Of a stretch of DNA of 64,000 nucleotides, positions 21,239 to 31,178 are shown piece after piece. The notes beneath the pieces were generated by a model. It did no database searches. It was given only the letters and a program-made list of their open reading frames with translations, and was not told where the DNA came from. Source of the stretch: Hormoscilla sp. GUM202 (GTDB lineage: Bacteria; Cyanobacteriota; Cyanobacteriia; Cyanobacteriales; Desertifilaceae); contig RFFC02000001.1 in the NCBI GenBank assembly GCA_005518205.2, positions 111,531 to 175,530 on the forward strand, given 5' to 3'. The translations under genes were made by a program, and so were the position numbers. The number at the start of each line of letters is the position of its first letter. Position 1 is the stretch's first letter.

Positions 21239-23725
21239 ATGGCAGTAAAAAAAACTGAAATTTATAGCTCCCTATGGGCAGGATGCGATGAATTGCGAGG
21301 TGGCATGGACGCTTCCCAGTATAAGGATTACGTCCTCACCTTGTTGTTTCTGAAATATGTGTCTGATAAATATGCCGGCGATCGGGACAGTATTATTTTC
21401 GTCCCAGATGGCGCAGCTTTTGAGAACTTAGTGGCCCTTAAAGGTAATCCCGAAATCGGAGACAAAATTAATAAAATTATTGGTCAGTTAGCAGCATAAA
21501 ATGGACTTAAAGGTGTCATTGATGTTGCCGACTTTAACGATGAGGAAAAGCTGGGCAAAGGTAAGGAGATGGTCGATCGCCTGTCTCGGTTGGTGGCGAT
21601 TTTCGACGGGTTGGACTTAAGCGCGAACCGCGCTGAAGGGGATGATTTACTGGGGGATGCCTACGAGTATCTAATGCGCCACTTTGCCACGGAGTCGGGG
21701 AAAAGTAAGGGGCAGTTTTATACCCCGGCGGAGGTGTCGCGGGTTGTCGCGAAGGTGGTGGGCGTTACGCCAGAAACCAGGCAGGATGCCACGGTGTATG
21801 ACCCCACTTGCGGCTCCGGTTCCCTATTGCTGAAAGTGGCAGATGAATCTCCTAATGGCTTAACTATTTACGGGCAGGAAATGGATAACGCTACGGTGGC
21901 ATTGGCACGGATGAATATGTTTATGCACGACTGCCCGACAGCGGAAATTCGGCAGGATAATACTCTCTCCTCTCCTTACTGGAAAGAGACCGATGGGAGT
22001 TTGAAAACTTTTGATTTTGCTGTTGCCAACCCGCCTTTTTCCTATAAAGCTTGGAGTAATGGGGTAGATACTACCAAGGATGAATTTAATCGGTTTGAGT
22101 ATGGCGTTCCCCCGGCAAAAAACGGCGATTATGCTTTTCTGCTCCACATTCTCAAATCATTGAAAAGTACGGGCAAGGGGGCGATAATTTTGCCTCACGG
22201 GGTACTTTTTCGGGGAAATGCTGAGGCTCGCATTCGGCAGAATTTGGTCAGCCAGGGATACATTAAGGGTATCATCGGTTTACCTCCAAACCTGTTTTAT
22301 GGCACGGGCATTCCTGCTTGTATTATCGTTATCGATAAAGGGGATGCCAGCTCCCCGGGTAACGACCCTCCGCTACCCGGTCAGAGTTTGTTTATGGTGG
22401 ATGCTAGCAAGGGGTTTATCAAGGATGGCAATAAGAACCGGCTGCGCAGTCAGGATATCCATAAGATTGTGGATGTATTCAATCATCAGATAGAATTGCC
22501 TCGCTACAGTCGGATGGTGAGTTTGTCCGAAATCGCAGCTCACGATTATAATCTCAATATTCCCCGTTATATTGATTCTAGCGAACCTGAAGACATTCAC
22601 GACCTCAGCGCTCACCTCAAGGGTGGCATTCCTAACAGGGATATTGATGCGTTAAATGACTACTGGCGGGTGTTTCCCCAGGTGCGAGATGCTTTGTTTG
22701 CGCCGGGAAATCGCCCGGGCTATAGCCGGAGTTTGGTAGCATCTTCTCAGGTAAAGGCGACTATTCGAGATCGTCCCGAGTTCGCCGAGTTTGCCGATCG
22801 CACTCTGGCATTGTATCGCGATTGGCGCCAGCACCACGAGCCCCAACTGAAGGCGATCGCCCTTGGGGAGAAGCCGAAAGAACCGATCGCCAAGCTATCG
22901 GAGGATTTGCTAGCACGGTTTGCCGACTCTGACTTGCTGGATAAGTACGACATTTACCAGCTATTGATGGACTACTGGAGGGAAACGATGCAGGATGATG
23001 TTTATATACTGGTGCAAGATGGTTGGCAGGCGGGGAAGGTGCTGCGGGAGTTGGTGGCGAAAAAGGGCGAGAAGTTGAAGGAAACTCCAGATTTGATCGT
23101 CGATAAGAAAAAGTATAAAGCTGACTTGATACCGCCCAGTGCGATCGGGGCGCGGTATTTTGCCGATCGGCAGCAGCAGATCGACGAACTACAAACAGAA
23201 TTGGATGCCGTCAGTCAGGAGTTAGAGGCGCTGATAGAGGAACATAGCGGGGAAGATGGGGCCTTAAGTGATGCCCAGACAGATGCGGGGAAGGTGACGA
23301 AAGCTAAAATCAAACAAGTCATCAAGGATAATCAACAATTATCTATTTTTGACAATTCAGGATCCTCCCTTGATGACGAACAATTATCAATTCTCGAACA
23401 ATGCCTGAAATTGTTCGATCGAGAGGCGGCGGCTAAGAAAGCAGTAAATAATGCCCAGACGGCACTGGACAAGGCAGTTTTTTCGCAGTATGCTAAATTA
23501 ACAGAGGATGAAATTAAAACTTTGGTAGTGGATGACAAGTGGCATGGGACGCTAGAGGCGGCAATTACGGCGGAGATCGAGCGGGTGACGCAGCAGTTGG
23601 CGAACCGGGTGAAGCTGCTAGAGGAACGTTATGCGGAACCTTTACCCCAGTTGGAAGAGGAGGTTGAGGTGTTGGCCCGCCGGGTAGAAGACCATTTGCA
23701 GCGGATGGGATTGACTGCATCTTAG
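21239..23725 (+). pseudogene. hsdM: Type I restriction-modification methyltransferase HsdM with one in-frame TAA
   Basis: The N-terminal helical domain (AGCDELRGGMDASQYKDYVL) runs to codon 86, then a single TAA (21497-21499), after which the same frame continues NGLKGVIDVADFNDEEK and on to 23725. The SAM-binding motif YDPTCGSGSLLL and the catalytic NPPF are intact, and a coiled-coil C-terminal extension is present (about 828 codons in all). A restart at ATG 21569 would give a 718-residue protein lacking the N-terminal domain. HsdM methylates adenine as part of the HsdMS complex. Expected GAA at the stop position differs by one base. It heads the locus hsdM, fic, nuclease, hsdS and hsdR. Confidence 0.85.
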
Positions 23726-23884
23726 CCCCTACCACGCCCGCCGAACCCTAAAGGGTCCGGCTACAGGAACAAAGCCCGCCTACGCGGGCTTAATTACTTG
23801 CATTATCGTTGCACCCAATCCGGTTTTTACAGAAAACCGGGTTTCCGGGCTACTCGTGATTAATTATTGGGAGAAATTAAAGAG

Positions 23885-24964
23885 ATGAATAGGATCGATG
23901 GCTTGTCACTATTACCAGGAGATATTGGGGATATCGAGACCAAGGCGGTACTAAAAAAGTTAATTACTGCTCATCAGGCGTTAGCAGAACTGAAAGGTGT
24001 GGCTAATAGTATTCCCAATCAGGAAATTTTAATTAACACATTATCGTTGCAGGAAGCTAAAGATAGTTCTGCGATCGAGAATATTATTACTACCCAAGAT
24101 GATTTATATCGTAGTGACAGTCAGGTTGAGCAGTTTGTAACAGCCGCAGCCAAAGAAGTACATAACTATGCCACGGCCCTACGTGAGGGGTTTAAGCAGG
24201 TTCAAAAAACGGGATTATTAACGGAACGTCAGATATTAGAAATTCACGCCACGATCGAGGGAAATAACGCGGGTTTCCGCAAGCTTCCGGGTACTACCCT
24301 AAAAAACGATGCAACGGGGGAGGTGGTTTATACACCGCCACAAAGTTATGAAGAGATTAAAACTTTGATGGCTAATTTGGAAAAATTCATTAATGATGAC
24401 AGGCTTTGTGATTGGAACTCATTGACGAAAATGGCGGTAATTCACCATCAGTTTGAGAGTATCCATCCATTTTACGACGGAAATGGTAGAACAGGGCGAA
24501 TTGTTAATGTTTTGTACTTAATTAAACAAAATTTACTGAAAACTCCTGTACTTTATTTAAGTCGTTATATTAATCAAACCAAAACACAATATTATGAATT
24601 GCTGCAATTGACTCGGAAAAGGAGAGATTGGGAACCTTGGGTAATCTATATCTTAGAAGGGGTCGAAAAAACTTCGCTACAAACAGTTGAGTTGATTGCA
24701 GCAATTAAACGGCTGATGCTGTCACACAAGCATTTCATTCGTAATGAACTACCTAAGGTATACAGTCAAGATTTACTCAATAATTTGTTTAGGCATCCTT
24801 ACACTAAGATTGACTTCGTCCAGAATGAGTTGAGAGTGAGTCGGGTGACAGCAACGAAATATTTAGAGGAGTTGGTGAGAATAGGTTTACTAGAAAAGCT
24901 CAAGATGGGACGTGAAAACTACTATATTAATGTTGCTTTATACAACCTGTTAGCGGGACTTTAA
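23885..24964 (+). CDS. Fic-family AMPylase-type protein
   Basis: 360 residues from the ATG at 23885 (a TTG at 23867 is less likely). The N-terminal inhibitory helix carries SSAIEN, which fits [S/T]xxxE[G/N], near residue 64. The active-site loop is HPFYDGNGRTGR near residue 199. A C-terminal winged helix (VTATKYLEELVRIGLLEK) ends the protein. This is the class II layout, with inhibitor motif and catalytic motif in one chain. Fic proteins transfer AMP or other nucleotide groups to hydroxyl side chains. Inside type I restriction operons such genes are common accessory members. Intact. Confidence 0.88.
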   Translation: MNRIDGLSLLPGDIGDIETKAVLKKLITAHQALAELKGVANSIPNQEILINTLSLQEAKDSSAIENIITTQDDLYRSDSQVEQFVTAAAKEVHNYATALREGFKQVQKTGLLTERQILEIHATIEGNNAGFRKLPGTTLKNDATGEVVYTPPQSYEEIKTLMANLEKFINDDRLCDWNSLTKMAVIHHQFESIHPFYDGNGRTGRIVNVLYLIKQNLLKTPVLYLSRYINQTKTQYYELLQLTRKRRDWEPWVIYILEGVEKTSLQTVELIAAIKRLMLSHKHFIRNELPKVYSQDLLNNLFRHPYTKIDFVQNELRVSRVTATKYLEELVRIGLLEKLKMGRENYYINVALYNLLAGL

Positions 24965-24966
24965 GC

Positions 24967-25430
24967 TGTCGGGTGGGCACCTCCCACCAACAGCAGGCTG
25001 TAACCATACTGGGTTCTTGGGCTACCGGTCCGGGGTTGCTGGACTACCGGTGAAATACCCGGCGCAAAAGTGAGATTTACCCAGTCCCGTTAGGGAATAT
25101 GTATAGAAAATAGATAAAATCTATGCATATCGGAAAAACATGTATAGAAAATGGCTTTTTCTATACATGTTGCAGCACTGAATCAATAATAACAATCAGA
25201 AAATGTAATTAAATATATAATATAGTACATTAAGTTATATATGTATCGCACTTATACTCGGAATGGTATAGCCCCCCGATCCCGAGAAGACCAGAAACCG
25301 GGTTGATGCACCGTTCCGGAAAAATCTGATTTTCGCATACCCACCGAGATAGTCAAAGAAACCCGGTTTCTCAACTTCCACCGGAATTTCCTATGGGTTC
25401 TGACCGCGTAATTTGTGGTTCATCAGATGC
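24967..25430. repeat. Left copy of a direct repeat flanking a Uma2 gene
   Basis: It contains CTGGGTTCTTGGGCTACCGG, ACTACCGGTGAAAT, CTTATACTCGGAATGGTAT and CCCACCGAGATAGTCAAAGA, ending with CGCGTAATTTGTGGTTCAT. The same blocks in the same order occur at 26150-26450. The last block is a fragment of the YhcG-like nuclease gene at 26787. The pair suggests duplication during insertion or cassette exchange around the Uma2 gene. Confidence 0.7.
25137..25171. promoter_or_regulatory. Perfect 15-bp inverted repeat, operator or terminator candidate
   Basis: AACATGTATAGAAAA and TTTTCTATACATGTT pair over 15 bases around the loop TGGCT. A related, imperfect palindrome (TGTATAGA...TCTATGCATA) lies just upstream at 25099-25130. 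Two spaced palindromes suggest an operator. There is no U-tract, so it is not a classical terminator. Confidence 0.45.
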
Positions 25431-25469
25431 ACCACATGGTGCTGTTTGGTGGGATTGCTATATACGATA

Positions 25470-26114
25470 TTACCAAATGGGTGCGAGATTCAGGACAAAA
25501 CCCGGGAGAACTGTTTCCCCTGATAGAGTCACGGGATTATCAATTACTTCCACCTCTTGATTTGGGCGATAAATTTCTACTTGCCTGGTTCTGCGATTAA
25601 TTAACCAACCCAAGCGCATCCCATTATCCTGGTATTCTCTCATCTTCGACTGCGTTGAAGGCAAGCTGTCACTGGGAGAAAGCAACTCGACGATAAAATC
25701 AGGACAAAGATGAGGAAATCTCTGTTGTTCGGAAATCGTCAAGCTATTCCAGCGTTCCAGTCTCACCCATGCGGCATCGGGCGATCGATCGGCCCCCGAC
25801 GGCAGCTTAAAACCTCCTGATGAATCGAATGCAACCCCCGTCCCATCCGCATCCGCCCAATTAAATAACTGTTGGGTTAGTCTGCCATTGCGGTTGCTAG
25901 TTTCTCCTCCCGTAGGTGACATAATAATTAATTCTCCTGTTGCAGTGCGTTCTAGTCTGAGATTCTTATTTGACTGACATAGCTGAAAAAACTCTTCATC
26001 TGTCAGTTTCATTACCGGGTTTATGTTTAAGGTTAAGGCTGTCATGTCGATTTGATCTGGTAAATTATCTACCGCTTCTGGTTCGCGAACCCGCTCTCCA
26101 GATCCCTGAACCAT
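25470..26114 (-). CDS. Uma2-family (DUF820) PD-(D/E)XK nuclease
   Basis: Up to 214 residues. The start at 26114 gives an N-terminal extension, and MTALTLN at 26045 may be the true start. The order of motifs is normal: ELIIMSPTGGETSNRN (substrate-loop motif), a central DRSPDAAWVRLERW carrying the catalytic Asp, FPHLCPDFIVELLSPSDSLP with Asp, Glu and the following strand, and MREYQDNGMRLGWLINRRTR. These are full-length and intact. The physiological role of Uma2 proteins is still poorly known. It is on the strand opposite to the restriction genes and is bracketed by direct repeats. Confidence 0.85.
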   Translation of the reverse strand: MVQGSGERVREPEAVDNLPDQIDMTALTLNINPVMKLTDEEFFQLCQSNKNLRLERTATGELIIMSPTGGETSNRNGRLTQQLFNWADADGTGVAFDSSGGFKLPSGADRSPDAAWVRLERWNSLTISEQQRFPHLCPDFIVELLSPSDSLPSTQSKMREYQDNGMRLGWLINRRTRQVEIYRPNQEVEVIDNPVTLSGETVLPGFVLNLAPIW

Positions 26115-26149
26115 TAACGCTTACTCGATTCTATGATAGCCTAGTAGGG

Positions 26150-26450
26150 TGATCGCCGCCCACCAGCAGCAGGCTGTTACCATCTAGGTTCCTGGGCTAC
26201 CGGTCTGGGTTGGAAGACTACCGGTGAAATGGCGCAAAAGTGAGATATCCCCACCCGATCGCCCTAGATATCGCACTTATACTCCCAACGGTATCGCCCC
26301 CCGATCGGGAGAAGACCAGAAACCGGGTTTCTGCGAGAATTTTCGCATACCCACCGAGATAGTCAAAGAAACCCGGTACGAGACTCCCACCGGAATTTCC
26401 TATGGGTTATAGCCGCGCAATTTGTGGTGATTTTAAGCAGTTTTATGAGG
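26150..26450. repeat. Right copy of the direct repeat flanking the Uma2 gene
   Basis: It matches 24967-25430 in block order (GGGCTACCGGTC, CTACCGGTGAAAT, CTTATACTCCCAACGGTAT, CCCACCGAGATAGTC, CGCGCAATTTGTGGTG) but lacks the palindrome region. From about 26410 it repeats a piece of the nuclease gene found at 26787 (GCAGTTTTATGAG...GAAGCACCGGAATTTCTGAA). Confidence 0.7.
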
Positions 26451-26541
26451 TCTAGACTGAAGCACCGGAATTTCTGAAACAGCTTGTTTGCAGTTTTTTC
26501 TCGCCATGCTATACTAGAGGGATATAGCTGGATGGGTTATA

Positions 26542-27609
26542 ATGAGTGTAATCTCACCTTCAGGCGATCGCACTTATCGGGAGTTCCTACAAGATATGAA
26601 AACCCAGGTAGTTCAAAGTCGGATTGAAGCGGCGCGATCGGTAAATAGATCGCTCATCGGATTGTATTTGTCTTTGGGGCAGTTGATTGTGGACCGGCAG
26701 GAGGCATTAGGATGGGGTAAGGCAGTGATAGAAAGGCTATCGGCTGACCTCAAGGCTGAATTTCCAGAAATGAAGAGCTTTTCGCCGCGCAATTTGTGGT
26801 TCATTAAGCAGTTTTATGAGACCTATGCTGAAGCACCGGAATTTCTGAAACAGCTTGTTTCAGAAATTCCTTGGAGCCACAATATTCTGATTATGCAGCG
26901 GATTAAGGATGAGGCGGCCCGCCGCTATTATCTGGAAGCGACTGCTCGGTTAGGCTGGACGCGCAACGTGCTGCTCAACCAAATTAAGGCCGGTGCTTAT
27001 GAGGTGAGCCGGCAAGAGAAAAGCCATAACTTTTCGACAGCTTTACCGGAATATTTGGCAGATCAAGCAGAGGAAATTATCAAGAACCAGTACAGTTTAG
27101 AGTTTTTGGGGTTGACGCAAGCGGTGCGCGATCGGGAGTTGGAGCGAAACTTGATTGCTAGACTCAAGGATTTTTTGATAGAGTTGGGTTATGGGTTTTG
27201 TTTTATTGGCAGTCAGTATCGGCTCACCTTGGGAGACAATGAGTATTTTCTGGATCTGCTGTTTTACCACCGCTTTTTGAAGTGCTTGGTGGCGATCGAT
27301 CTGAAAACCGGACGCTTTCGCCCGGAGTATGCGGGGAAGATGGATTTTTATCTGGAGGTATTGAATGACAAAGAACGCGCCCCCGATGATAATCCTTCCA
27401 TTGGAATTATTCTCTGTGCAGAGAAGGACCGGTTGGAGGTAGAGTTTAGCTTGAAGTCCAAGACAAACCCGATCGGGGTAGCAACTTATCAGCTTTACCC
27501 GCAGGTGCCGTCAGAATATCAGGGACTATTGCCAACGGATTCTGATTGGCAACGATTTAAGAAGTCAGCGTTGCCGTCCGATTTTTCCGGAACGGTGGAG
27601 GATAATTGA
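26542..27609 (+). CDS. YhcG/DUF1016-type PD-(D/E)XK nuclease
   Basis: 355 residues. The N-terminal DUF1016 helical region has IGLYLSLGQLIVDRQEALGW, then FSPRNLWFIKQFYETY. The C-terminal nuclease domain carries FLDLLFYHRFLKCLVAIDLK, with catalytic Asp and Asp-x-Lys, followed by GKMDFYLEVLND. This family is often found inside type I restriction operons and in defence islands. It is between fic and hsdS on the same strand, with a small ORF after it. Full-length and intact. Gene remnants upstream show it has been partly duplicated. Confidence 0.9.
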   Translation: MSVISPSGDRTYREFLQDMKTQVVQSRIEAARSVNRSLIGLYLSLGQLIVDRQEALGWGKAVIERLSADLKAEFPEMKSFSPRNLWFIKQFYETYAEAPEFLKQLVSEIPWSHNILIMQRIKDEAARRYYLEATARLGWTRNVLLNQIKAGAYEVSRQEKSHNFSTALPEYLADQAEEIIKNQYSLEFLGLTQAVRDRELERNLIARLKDFLIELGYGFCFIGSQYRLTLGDNEYFLDLLFYHRFLKCLVAIDLKTGRFRPEYAGKMDFYLEVLNDKERAPDDNPSIGIILCAEKDRLEVEFSLKSKTNPIGVATYQLYPQVPSEYQGLLPTDSDWQRFKKSALPSDFSGTVEDN

Positions 27610-27615
27610 TAAATT

Positions 27616-27792
27616 ATGACATCACGAGAGTTAAGAGAAAAAGGCTATCATATTTTAGTTAGCCATTTAGGACAGGTGGATGCAATTCGCTTTTTACAAC
27701 AGATGGGATGGGGGCATGGTGACTATACCCAAGAAAGAGGCGAGATTTTGAATTCTGTAACGCGGGTTTTGGCAGGATTTGCAGAGGATTAG
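27616..27792 (+). CDS. Small protein of 58 residues, unknown function
   Basis: The frame begins MTSRELREKGYHILVSHLGQ and continues VDAIRFLQQMGWGHGDYTQE to TAG at 27790. It starts 7 bp after the nuclease gene and ends about 50 bp before hsdS. Short cyanobacterial proteins with this ELREKG...AIRFLQQ...GDYTQER pattern are often found next to PIN-type or other toxin genes, so an antitoxin-like role is possible. I see no toxin partner here. Confidence 0.6.
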   Translation: MTSRELREKGYHILVSHLGQVDAIRFLQQMGWGHGDYTQERGEILNSVTRVLAGFAED

Positions 27793-27843
27793 AGACAGGA
27801 AATAATTATTAATTGACGTGAAATGTTTTTATAGCAGTCGGGT

Positions 27844-29151
27844 ATGATAATGAGTAAGCATCAATTAGCGATCGACAATATTCAAGTGCCAGAAGGTTAT
27901 AAAAAAACAGAGGTTGGGGTGATTCCTGAAGATTGGGAAGTCATAAAACTGGGAGATATCCTAAAGATTTGGCACGGAAAAAGTCAGCATGAAATTATCG
28001 ATCCAAATGGGATTTATCCAATCTTGGCAACGGGTGGCGAAATAGGAAGAACCAACACACCACTCTACAGTGAGCCCTCTGTTTTGATTGGAAGAAAAGG
28101 AACTATTGACAGTCCTAGGTATATGAACACTCCTTTTTGGACAGTAGATACCCTTTTTTATTCAGAGATTTTCAATAATACAGATGCGAAATTTGTCTTT
28201 TACAAATTTCATTTGATTGACTGGTATTCCTATAACGAAGCCTCTGGTGTTCCCAGCTTAAAAGCAGCTACGATTGAAGATATCAATCAAGCATTTCCTG
28301 CGTTAAAAGAAGAACAATACGCGATCGCCCAAACCCTATCGGACGTGGATGGCCTGATTGCAGCACTGGATAAGGCGATCGCCAAAAAGCGCAACATCAA
28401 AACCGCCACCATGCAGGAACTCCTCACCGGCAAGAAACGCCTGCCGGGGTTTGGTGAGGGGAAAGGTTATAAAAACACTGAGGTTGGGGTGATTCCTGAA
28501 GATTGGAGATGCTTACGTATTTCTGAAGTTGTGGTAAATACTGTTAATTCAATAAAGATTGGCCCTTTCGGAAGTTCTCTAAAAAGAGAATACTTAACTA
28601 GAACGGGTTATAAAGTCTATGGACAAGAAAATATATACGAGCGAGATATGAGCATCGGGGAGCGATTTATCAATGAAGAACGTTTTATCAAATTAAAATC
28701 TTGTGAGATTTGCTCGGGCGATTTTTTGATTTCCATGATGGGAACCGTTGGAAAATGTATGGTAGTTCCCGAAGGAATTGAAAAAGGAATAATGGATAGC
28801 CATTTGTTGCGATTAAGACTAGATGATAGTAAGATTGACTCAAGTGTATTGACTTATTTATTTGAATCTAAAATGATTGTTGACCAAGTAAAGCTGCTTG
28901 CCGTCGGTGGAGTGATGGAGGGGCTTAGTTCAAAAATAATAAAAAGTATTTATCTACCTTTAGCTTCTTTATTAGAGCAACGCGCGATCGCATCTATACT
29001 GTCGGACATGGATGCGGAAATAGCGGCCTTAGAAAAGCGCCGCGCCAAAACCCAAGCCATGAAGCAAGGCATGATGCAGGAACTCTTAACCGGAAAAACC
29101 CGACTTGCGGTGAGCGTAGTCGAACCGCTCATCGTTCCCAACAATCCTTAA
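27844..29151 (+). CDS. hsdS: Type I restriction specificity subunit HsdS
   Basis: 435 residues with two target-recognition domains. Each is preceded by the conserved lead-in VGVIPEDW and followed by a conserved helix (AIAQTLSDVDGLIAALDKAI, and AIASILSDMDAEIAALEKRR) and the MQELLTGK motif. The TRD repeats start near residues 26 and 214. The protein determines the bipartite DNA target of the HsdMS and HsdRMS complexes. Full-length. Its last ~60 codons and downstream sequence are duplicated in reverse at 37560-37830. Confidence 0.93.
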   Translation: MIMSKHQLAIDNIQVPEGYKKTEVGVIPEDWEVIKLGDILKIWHGKSQHEIIDPNGIYPILATGGEIGRTNTPLYSEPSVLIGRKGTIDSPRYMNTPFWTVDTLFYSEIFNNTDAKFVFYKFHLIDWYSYNEASGVPSLKAATIEDINQAFPALKEEQYAIAQTLSDVDGLIAALDKAIAKKRNIKTATMQELLTGKKRLPGFGEGKGYKNTEVGVIPEDWRCLRISEVVVNTVNSIKIGPFGSSLKREYLTRTGYKVYGQENIYERDMSIGERFINEERFIKLKSCEICSGDFLISMMGTVGKCMVVPEGIEKGIMDSHLLRLRLDDSKIDSSVLTYLFESKMIVDQVKLLAVGGVMEGLSSKIIKSIYLPLASLLEQRAIASILSDMDAEIAALEKRRAKTQAMKQGMMQELLTGKTRLAVSVVEPLIVPNNP

Positions 29152-29190
29152 ACCGCAAACCGCCATCTAAAACAACCAGGATAAAATACC

Positions 29191-30849
29191 ATGAGCAACG
29201 TCGGACAAAGCGAATTCACTACTCAAAAACGAGTTATCAAACTCTTTGAACAGCAACTCGGTTACTCAAATCTGGGATACTGGCACAACCGCAAGCACAA
29301 CCGCAACATTGAAACAGAATACCTGAGCCAATGGTTGAGCAAGCGAGGAGATAAAAAAGACTATCTTGATGGAGAAAATGGAAACGACGACCTCTATGGC
29401 CAGAAGGGGAACGACGATCTCGACGGCGGAGAGGGGGACGACAATCTCAGCGGCGGAGAGGGGGACGACTGGCTCGACGGCGGAGAGGGGGACGACAGTC
29501 TCCTCGGCGGAGAAGGGAGCAACACTCTCATCGGCGGAGCAGGCGCCGATACATTTGTTATCCATAAGAATTACCGTGGCCGGGATATCATCAAGGACTT
29601 TACCCCTGGCGTGGACTCCATCGCGCTAGTGGACTCCATCAGCCACTTGGGAGAGTTGGTTGCCCTAGATCTGTCGAACTTAGAAGATCCCGCCACTGAA
29701 ATCGTCGTCGATGTCGGGGGAAATGGGCGCGTCAGGATTATCGACCAAGAAGGCAACGAGACACTCTATGGCGCATCGAGACACGCTAACCTCCACGGTG
29801 GATATGGACACGACACGATCGCCGGTGGAGCTGGAAACGACACCCTCAACGGTGGACATGGAAAAGACGTTCTCTTGGGCGGAGAAGGGGACGACATCAT
29901 AGACGGTGGAGCTGGACATGGACACGACTCTCTCTGGGGCGGAAATGGACACGACTCTCTCTGGGGCGGAAATGGAAACGATATCCTCTTCGGCGGACGT
30001 GACCGCGACAACCTCTACGGTCAAAATGGAAAAGACTATCTCGACGGAGGTTCTGATTTCGACCTACTCGCCGGCGGAGAAGGGGACGACACTCTCCTCG
30101 GCGGAGAGGGGGACGACACTCTCCTCGGCGGAGAAGGGGACGACAGTCTCAGCAGCGGAGAAGGGAACAACACTCTCATCGGCGGAGCAGGCGCCGATAC
30201 ATTTGTTATCCATACGAATGACCGTGACCGGAGTATCATCAATGACTTTACCCTTGGTACAGACTCCATCATGCTAGAAGGAAAGTCGAGTGCCCTAGAT
30301 CTGTCGAGGTTCGATTGGCTAGAAAATATTACCTTCACTAGAATCGCCGTCGATGGACGTAACCGCGTCAGGATCATCGGCGGAGAGGGGAATGACACTC
30401 TCCTCAGCATCGCAGGCACCGGGACTGGCACTGAGATGCCGGAGATAATCGTCGGGGACGCGGGACGCGATACCCTCCTCGGAAATGCTGGAAATGATTC
30501 CCTCATCGGGGGTGGTGGAGACGATAGCCTCGTGGGGGGTCTTGGAAACGATACCCTCATCGGGGGTAGTGGAGTCGATATCCTCCACGGGGGTAAGGGT
30601 GCCGATGTTTTTGTCTTGCCCCGAACGGGTGGCCCGGAGTGGTTGACGACCTGGTCCATCATCCAGGACTTTGAAAATGGCACAGACAAAATCAAGTTAC
30701 CAGAAGGTTTGACTTTTGAAGATTTAAGCATTGTGAGTTCTAGTGGTAACGGTTGGCGACCGGCTATTTCCGTCAACATTGGTTTAATAGCACACTTGGA
30801 TGGGATTCATGTTGAGCATCTCGATGCGTCCGATTTTATAGTTAGTTAG
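29191..30849 (+). CDS. RTX-type calcium-binding repeat protein fused to the first ~55 codons of hsdR
   Basis: 552 residues. Residues 1-55 (SNVGQSEFTTQKRVIKLFEQ and so on to WLSKRG) are the N-terminus of a type I restriction HsdR subunit, not of an RTX protein. From residue 56 onward the protein consists of three blocks of GGxGxDxLxGGxGDD nonapeptide repeats, each ending in a GADTFV or GADVFV module with FTPG or FENG following. RTX repeats form calcium-filled beta-rolls in exported proteins. No signal peptide is present, and type I secretion uses a C-terminal signal. The C-terminus is shared with the RTX protein at 62400. The ORF is open throughout, so the chimera could be translated from the hsdR start. 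Confidence 0.85.
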   Translation: MSNVGQSEFTTQKRVIKLFEQQLGYSNLGYWHNRKHNRNIETEYLSQWLSKRGDKKDYLDGENGNDDLYGQKGNDDLDGGEGDDNLSGGEGDDWLDGGEGDDSLLGGEGSNTLIGGAGADTFVIHKNYRGRDIIKDFTPGVDSIALVDSISHLGELVALDLSNLEDPATEIVVDVGGNGRVRIIDQEGNETLYGASRHANLHGGYGHDTIAGGAGNDTLNGGHGKDVLLGGEGDDIIDGGAGHGHDSLWGGNGHDSLWGGNGNDILFGGRDRDNLYGQNGKDYLDGGSDFDLLAGGEGDDTLLGGEGDDTLLGGEGDDSLSSGEGNNTLIGGAGADTFVIHTNDRDRSIINDFTLGTDSIMLEGKSSALDLSRFDWLENITFTRIAVDGRNRVRIIGGEGNDTLLSIAGTGTGTEMPEIIVGDAGRDTLLGNAGNDSLIGGGGDDSLVGGLGNDTLIGGSGVDILHGGKGADVFVLPRTGGPEWLTTWSIIQDFENGTDKIKLPEGLTFEDLSIVSSSGNGWRPAISVNIGLIAHLDGIHVEHLDASDFIVS

Positions 30850-31178
30850 TTAGCTAGCTAGTTAGTTAGGCGCTGGTGCCGCTGAATCAAACACCTAACG
30901 GAACCAGCGCCAAGCTGCTAGATATGCCTCCGCAGGCCATCCAGCTTCATGCTAACAGGAGATGTCAGGCTGGCCGTGGCTAAAAGCGCCACGCCGGTTT
31001 GACACCCTATTAAATTCTCATTCCTAAATCCTGCGGAAGATATCTTAGCCCCGACAGATAAACCGATCGCCGATTACTTCTGGCAAACCCCCTGAACCAG
31101 GGCGCATCCAAGCCTTGGGGGAGCAGGGAGCACCCGAGCAGGAAGCAGGGAGATTGCTAGCCCTCCTCCATTTTATTC
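30850..31178. other. Intergenic repeat-rich stretch after the RTX gene
   Basis: It contains the GTTAGTTAGCTAGC tract, an imperfect GCGCTGGT/ACCAGCGC hairpin (30880-30912) that could terminate the RTX transcript, and a block GCTGGCCGTGGCTAAAAGCG that also occurs in altered form near 61352. No gene is found. Confidence 0.5.

Noticed and set aside
30036..30779. 247-residue ORF antisense to the RTX gene
   Set aside because: A low-complexity Pro/Ser frame produced by the complement of GGxGxD repeats.
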